A DNA stretch of 53,671 bases from Flavobacteriales bacterium UBA720. GTDB taxonomy: Bacteria; Bacteroidota; Bacteroidia; Flavobacteriales; Weeksellaceae. This document shows positions 49,444 through 53,671 of this stretch, in pieces. The notes beneath the pieces were generated by a model. That model searched no databases. It saw only the letters and a list, made by a program, of their open reading frames with translations, and was not told the DNA's origin. Made by a program: the position numbers and the translations under genes. Numbering within the stretch: position 1 is the stretch's first letter; every line of letters starts with the position of its first letter. The stretch is from the NCBI GenBank assembly GCA_002297505.1, contig DBLQ01000026.1:1-53671 (forward strand). Direction: 5' to 3'.

Positions 49444-49640
49444 GTTTTATTTATTTTTTAACATTTCTATGAGAGGTGACAGCAATTGACTTTCATTTCA
49501 AAACATTTATTCACCAACTCTAAATCAACCAATTCATTAACATGGCAAAGATAATCATCATGCTTCAATGTCATGTTAAATCTGTTTTAAATCATATTGA
49601 ACTGATTGGTTGATTGCCTTTTTAACATCACAAAAATGAG
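49444..49640. other. Noncoding spacer with nested inverted repeats
   Basis: Between the two T9SS genes lie nested repeats: TCAACCAAT (49526-49534) with ATTGGTTGA (49605-49613), and inside them TTAACATG (49538-49545) with CATGTTAA (49572-49579). They could form a long hairpin. No gene or known RNA was recognised. Confidence 0.4.
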
Positions 49641-49643
49641 AAC

Positions 49644-49672
49644 AAAAAAAAACGCCACCAAAAGGCAGCGTT
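49644..49672 (-). terminator. Intrinsic terminator after the 49696-50451 gene
   Basis: On the minus strand AACGCTGCC-TTTT-GGTGGCGTT is followed by nine T. Confidence 0.85.
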
Positions 49673-49695
49673 TTATAACTAAAAAGAATGTAAAA

Positions 49696-50451
49696 TTACT
49701 TCTTGATGATTTTTTGAGAAACAGCTTGTCCGTTTACAACACCTGTTACCACGTAAGTTCCCTTAACCAAACCAGAAACATCCAATTTTGAGTTTTCAGA
49801 AACTTCAGCTGTTTTCACAACCTGACCAGCCATGTTATAAACTGATACTTTTGCAGCAGCCCCAAAAATCAGTTCGTTGGAAACCACAGTATTCTTCACC
49901 AAGTTTACTTTTGCTTTAGAAGCATCGACTACAGCCATAGTTTCTGCAACTTTATAAGTAACAGTGATGGCTGGAATTCTCAATTGAAGGTTACTCGTTC
50001 CGCCGGTATGAGCATTGGTAAAAGTTAAAATCCCCGGAGTTTCAGCTGTGTTGGTCAAAGTGTATGTAGAGCCTGTTCTAGCCGCTGTCTGTGTAGCACC
50101 ATCAGCCACTTTATAAGTTACGTTTGGTGTATCTGTTAAAGATGTGAAGCTTACCGAAGTAATTACAAAACCTACTGCCGGAGTAATGGTAAAAGTGTTA
50201 CCTTCGCCGGTCGCTCTTACGGAGTATAATCTCAAATGTGCCGGTACTGTACCTGAGGCAGGGAAAAATGCCGGAGCATTTGCAGTCCCGGATCCTGCAC
50301 TTGCAATGTAAGTCAAGTTATTGTCTGCAGGAGAATTAGTTGTTGAAACTACACCACCGCTGAATCCTGTAATTGTCGATTCTACGGTAGTTTGCGCGTT
50401 TACAGATGCACTTAAAGCTACAACTGCTAGTAGAGAATAAAATTTGTTCAT
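49696..50451 (-). CDS. Secreted protein with T9SS type A sorting domain
   Basis: This 251-residue protein has a signal peptide (MNKFYSLLAVVALSASVNAQ) and a Thr/Ser/Ala-rich beta domain (TTVESTITGFSGGVVSTTNSPADNN, GTVPAHLRLYSVRATGEGNTFTITP). The C-terminal sorting domain starts near 170 (VDASKAKVNLVKNTVVSNELIFGAAAKVSVYNMAGQVVKTAEV) and ends VSQKIIKK. Its plan matches the downstream paralogue. It has its own good promoter and terminator, so the two are separate units. Function unknown. Confidence 0.87.
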   Translation of the reverse strand: MNKFYSLLAVVALSASVNAQTTVESTITGFSGGVVSTTNSPADNNLTYIASAGSGTANAPAFFPASGTVPAHLRLYSVRATGEGNTFTITPAVGFVITSVSFTSLTDTPNVTYKVADGATQTAARTGSTYTLTNTAETPGILTFTNAHTGGTSNLQLRIPAITVTYKVAETMAVVDASKAKVNLVKNTVVSNELIFGAAAKVSVYNMAGQVVKTAEVSENSKLDVSGLVKGTYVVTGVVNGQAVSQKIIKK

Positions 50452-50491
50452 TATATAAAATTTTTAAATGTTTATTTTAATTTTAAAGCGG

Positions 50492-50520
50492 CAAAGATAA
50501 ATTATTATTATTGACTACAA
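50492..50520 (-). promoter_or_regulatory. Promoter for the 49696-50451 gene
   Basis: On the minus strand TTG (50518-50520), 18 bases, TATCTTTG (50492-50499) matches the Bacteroidota consensus. Leader ~35 bases. Confidence 0.7.
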
Positions 50521-50604
50521 TTTTCAAGGGGTCTTTTCCGTTTTAAATAATTGTTAATTCGTCTTAGGGCCTTTTTTTTTCAACTGGGCTTTGCAATATC
50601 ATAA

Positions 50605-53600
50605 ATGGTGCCAAAGAAAAAACAGATTTTTCCGTTTCTACTGCTTTTTTTTGCCTTAATTTCTGTTAATGCACAGGTTTTCAGTTGGAAAAATCCAAAT
50701 CTTCCGAAAGATTCCATTAAGAAGGACAGCGTTATTATTTCAAAAATTAATAAAGATTTCTTTACTAAGGACACCCTGGACTTTATCCGCAAACAAAACC
50801 GAATTGTCTATGATGAAGAAGTTCTGGTCAAAAATGACCGCAAAAGAATCCTCGGGGAGCTCAATTCCAAAGGTTCCATCATCCGCGGAATTACCTTTGG
50901 GAACAATCAGGGCTCGTCTGTGCAGAGTTCGATGGACATGCAGATTTCGGGCAAGCTCAGTCCGGATGTTTCGATTCTGGCCTCCATATCGGACCACAAT
51001 CTTCCGGTTCAGGCCGATGGCTACACCCAGACTTTGCAGGAATTCGACAAAATCTACCTTCAGCTTAATATCAAAAATCATAGCATCATCCGCGCCGGAC
51101 ATCTCGATCTGAATGACGAAACCACTTATTTCGGCCGCTACCAGAGGCGCAGCATGGGATTGCAGTTCCTCACCAATTGGGAGAAGAATGGTAACAAGAC
51201 TTCTGTAGATGTGTCGGGAGGTGTTGCCCGAAGTGAATTTTTCCGAATGCGTTTTCAGGGCATCGAGGGTAACCAAGGACCTTACCGGCTGACGGGAAGG
51301 AACGGCGAATTGTTCATCACCATCATTTCCGGTTCAGAGCAGGTTTACATTGATGGGATTTTGATGAAGCGCGGCGAAAATCAGGATTACACCATCAATT
51401 ATAACACCGGAGAAATCACCTTCACCAGTTTCCGCCCGATTTATAAGCAGAATTTCATCAATGTTTCTTACAATTACACCAATCGGAATTACACCCGTTT
51501 TCTTGTCACAGGAAGCATCCGCCATCAGCGGGAGAAGCTGCGCGCCGGCTTCAGCTGGTTTATGGAAAATGACAATAAAAACGCACCTTTGTCTCTGAAC
51601 CTCAGTGACGAAGATAAACAGACATTGGTAAACGCCGGCAATGATCCGAATGCCATGTTCGCACCTTCTGGCGTGGAAACCGAGTACGATGTAAATAAAA
51701 TCCTCTACAGAAAAGTCTTCTTAGGCGACGCGTTTCACTATGAATTTTCCACCGACCAGACCCAAGTTCTTTACCAGGTTGCATTTACCTATTTCGGAAG
51801 CGGTAGAGGCGATTATCAATTGCAACAATCTACCAATAACGGTCGTGTTTTTCAATATGTAGGTACTGGTCTGGGCGACTATATGGCTGTACGAAAATTA
51901 CCTGCGCCGGAGAAATCACAGGTTTTTTCTGCCAATGTGGAATATGCCCTGAATGAAGGCGTTATCGGCACCGATGTGTCAATGAGCAATTATGATGTCA
52001 ATCTTTATTCGTCCAAAGACAACCAGCAGAATATTGGTTATGCAGCGAGAATCTATGCCAATAAAACCTTCCGGAAAAATACCTGGACAGGAACGCCGAT
52101 GGTAGAATACCAAGTCATTCAGAAAAACTTTCACATCCTGGACAGGATCAATAATGTTGATTTTTGGCGGGACTTTAACCTGGTAAATGAATTCAGCCAG
52201 ATCACACAGAACCGCTTTATCTTCTCATTCCTTAATGACTTTAATAAAACTTCGAAAATCAATTACAAACTCAATTACCTCGAAGAAGCAGACACGTACA
52301 AGGGCATCAAAAATGATTTGGACGCCGTCTGGAAAATTGGAAAACTTAGCAATCTTGGCGCTATTTCTTACCTGGATACCAAATCCCTGGATATTAACAC
52401 CACTTTCATCCGTGGTGCGGTTTCCACGGAACTGACTGGCAAAAAGGGAAGCTGGATGGCAGGAGGCTCGATGGAGCATAACGAAAAAACTTATAATGCG
52501 ACGCAGACTCTGGATCTTACCAGTTTCAGCTGGCGCGAAGTATTCATACAGAAAAAAATCGCAGATTCGGCAAGAACCAAGCTGATGACCAAACTTTATT
52601 TCAGAAGCAACGATTCCGTGCAGGACAACCGCCTGACAAAGATGAACAATATCCTCGGAATCATGGCGGAAAGCCAGATCATCAAAACTGAAAAAACGCA
52701 GCTTTCTACGTTGATGCATTATCGTAAATTCTTTTATGAGAATCCCACTTTTGCCAATGACCAGAATCAGGATTTTGTAGTAGGAAATATCCTTTACAAT
52801 CAGCAATTATTCCGGAACGGAATGCGTTTGCAACTTTTCTACGAATTGGGGAACGGTCAGGAAGCCCAGCGCGAATTTCAGTACATCAAGGTAACGGATG
52901 GACAAGGTGTTTACAAATGGACAGACTACAACAATGACGGTGTGCAGCAGCTGGATGAATTTGAAGTGGCGGAATACGCAGATCTGGCGCAATACATCAG
53001 AGTCTACACCAATAGTGTCAATTACCTGGCATCCAACAAAAACAAACTTCAGCTGGCTTTATTTGTGAATCCGTCCGTGATCATCAGTTCAGAAAATGCT
53101 TTTTTGAAACGCTGGAATTTCAACTTGTCCCTACTTTCCCAAAATTCTTATCTTAAGGGCAGCAAAGTGTTGGTATGGAATCCTTTCGACCGCCAGAGCG
53201 ATCAGTTGCTGCGGACTCAGAACATCCTGGCTTCGGCATTATTTAATTCCAATGACAGATCCGGCTGGAACGGCAGCTACCGATATACCGACAATGATAA
53301 TCTGGTGAATGCCAACTTCAGTAACGAGGAGCATTCTCAGAAATCGCATTTCGTGAATCTGGGCTACTCCTTCACTAAAGCTTTCCGTGCAGATTGGGAA
53401 AATACACTGCAAAATATCGCGAACAGTTCGCAGATTTACACCTCAAGAAATTATCTGCTCCAGAATTGGGAAACAAAACCCAAGGCGACCTACAAACTGA
53501 CTGAAAGCCTGCAAACGGAATTATTTGGCGCATGGCGTCAGAAAAAAAGAACGGACGGTGAAGAGCTTTTGAAAACCTATGAGATCTCGGGGACGCTCCA

Positions 53601-53671
53601 ATGGGAAAAAGCGAAAACTTCCGTGCGTGCCAATTTTTCCTTCATCAACAATGATTTTACCGGCAACAGCT
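50605..53671 (+). CDS. Large outer-membrane protein, 3' end outside the window
   Basis: An open frame runs from ATG 50605 to the window edge (1022 codons, no stop). It has a signal peptide (MVPKKKQIFPFLLLFFALISVNAQ). The rest is dominated by alternating aromatic/polar strands (KNHSIIRAGHLDLNDETTYFGRYQRR, QVLYQVAFTYFGSGRGDYQ), as in a very large beta barrel. Near residues 772-785 a calcium-binding-like loop reads DYNNDGVQQLDEFE. Early segments (GSIIRGITFGNNQGSSVQSSMDMQISGKL) recall SprA-like or cell-surface Bacteroidota proteins, but no family is certain. It is divergent from the T9SS cargo gene. Confidence 0.8.
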   Translation, partial: MVPKKKQIFPFLLLFFALISVNAQVFSWKNPNLPKDSIKKDSVIISKINKDFFTKDTLDFIRKQNRIVYDEEVLVKNDRKRILGELNSKGSIIRGITFGNNQGSSVQSSMDMQISGKLSPDVSILASISDHNLPVQADGYTQTLQEFDKIYLQLNIKNHSIIRAGHLDLNDETTYFGRYQRRSMGLQFLTNWEKNGNKTSVDVSGGVARSEFFRMRFQGIEGNQGPYRLTGRNGELFITIISGSEQVYIDGILMKRGENQDYTINYNTGEITFTSFRPIYKQNFINVSYNYTNRNYTRFLVTGSIRHQREKLRAGFSWFMENDNKNAPLSLNLSDEDKQTLVNAGNDPNAMFAPSGVETEYDVNKILYRKVFLGDAFHYEFSTDQTQVLYQVAFTYFGSGRGDYQLQQSTNNGRVFQYVGTGLGDYMAVRKLPAPEKSQVFSANVEYALNEGVIGTDVSMSNYDVNLYSSKDNQQNIGYAARIYANKTFRKNTWTGTPMVEYQVIQKNFHILDRINNVDFWRDFNLVNEFSQITQNRFIFSFLNDFNKTSKINYKLNYLEEADTYKGIKNDLDAVWKIGKLSNLGAISYLDTKSLDINTTFIRGAVSTELTGKKGSWMAGGSMEHNEKTYNATQTLDLTSFSWREVFIQKKIADSARTKLMTKLYFRSNDSVQDNRLTKMNNILGIMAESQIIKTEKTQLSTLMHYRKFFYENPTFANDQNQDFVVGNILYNQQLFRNGMRLQLFYELGNGQEAQREFQYIKVTDGQGVYKWTDYNNDGVQQLDEFEVAEYADLAQYIRVYTNSVNYLASNKNKLQLALFVNPSVIISSENAFLKRWNFNLSLLSQNSYLKGSKVLVWNPFDRQSDQLLRTQNILASALFNSNDRSGWNGSYRYTDNDNLVNANFSNEEHSQKSHFVNLGYSFTKAFRADWENTLQNIANSSQIYTSRNYLLQNWETKPKATYKLTESLQTELFGAWRQKKRTDGEELLKTYEISGTLQWEKAKTSVRANFSFINNDFTGNS

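Overview
The window comes from a member of the Bacteroidota, most likely the Chryseobacterium branch of the Flavobacteriales (Weeksellaceae). The signs are: promoters of the TTTG / TAnnTTTG type with few Shine-Dalgarno sequences; three secreted proteins with type 9 secretion (T9SS) type A C-terminal sorting domains; a TonB-dependent receptor with a carboxypeptidase-regulatory N-domain; a serine-palmitoyltransferase-like gene next to a cysteine-synthase-like gene, as in sulfonolipid (capnine) producers; and an AT-rich chromosome with many short intergenic repeat families. Most of the window is chromosomal housekeeping and envelope genes. No prophage, conjugative element, full insertion sequence, rRNA operon or CRISPR array was seen.

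Layout. 1-260: two copies of a ~112-120 bp repeat. 268-6106 (minus): GT2 and GT87-type glycosyltransferases, dapD, an NlpC/P60 lipoprotein and an LTA-synthase-like sulfatase. 6371-6444: tRNA-Ala(GGC). 6546-9820 (minus): a DUF2007 protein, then lysine 6-transaminase with its aldehyde dehydrogenase (lysine to 2-aminoadipate). 10077-13542: a small membrane protein, DoxX, Era, a T9SS cargo protein and a DHH phosphoesterase. 13740-16457 (minus): an operon with DUF1304, acyltransferase-3, alpha/beta hydrolase and lipoprotein genes. 16606-21202 (minus): ExbD, DsbD, a GxxExxY protein inside inverted repeats, and TilS. 21319-23876 (plus): an OmpA-type lipoprotein, an O-methyltransferase and an SH3/NlpC peptidase. 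23913-32895 (minus): a small membrane protein, TonB receptor, KdsA, a secreted TPR-like protein, DUF1697 and a very large DUF2723 protein. 33114-35502 (plus): the putative sulfonolipid pair. 36027-40831: a glucosaminidase, SGNH hydrolase, MBOAT acyltransferase and a convergent SGNH hydrolase carrying a LysM-like segment, a candidate polymer O-acetylation locus. 40929-42464: a beta-lactamase-fold hydrolase. 42576-42883: a 21-bp tandem array. 42990-45075: Tag glycosylase and a fused OPRTase-OMPDC (UMP synthase). 45147-45593: a GIY-YIG nuclease gene inside structured inverted repeats. 45725-48541: an M1-peptidase-like outer-membrane protein without HExxH. 48594-50451: two T9SS cargo proteins. 50605-end: a large outer-membrane protein cut off by the window edge.

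The least ordinary content is in the gaps. Two unrelated small nuclease-like genes (GIY-YIG at 45213-45509 and GxxExxY/PDDEXK at 19442-19846) each sit between inverted repeats that abut the neighbouring genes. There are also two divergent copies of a dispersed hairpin element (13620-13738 and 22296-22384), a ~226 bp element with ~41 bp terminal inverted repeats (29130-29355), and a 14-copy 21-bp minisatellite. Together they look like a set of small, mostly non-autonomous repeat elements, two of which carry a nuclease gene.

Limits: everything here was read by eye. Family names rest on recognised motifs and overall resemblance, and no search, alignment or folding program was run.
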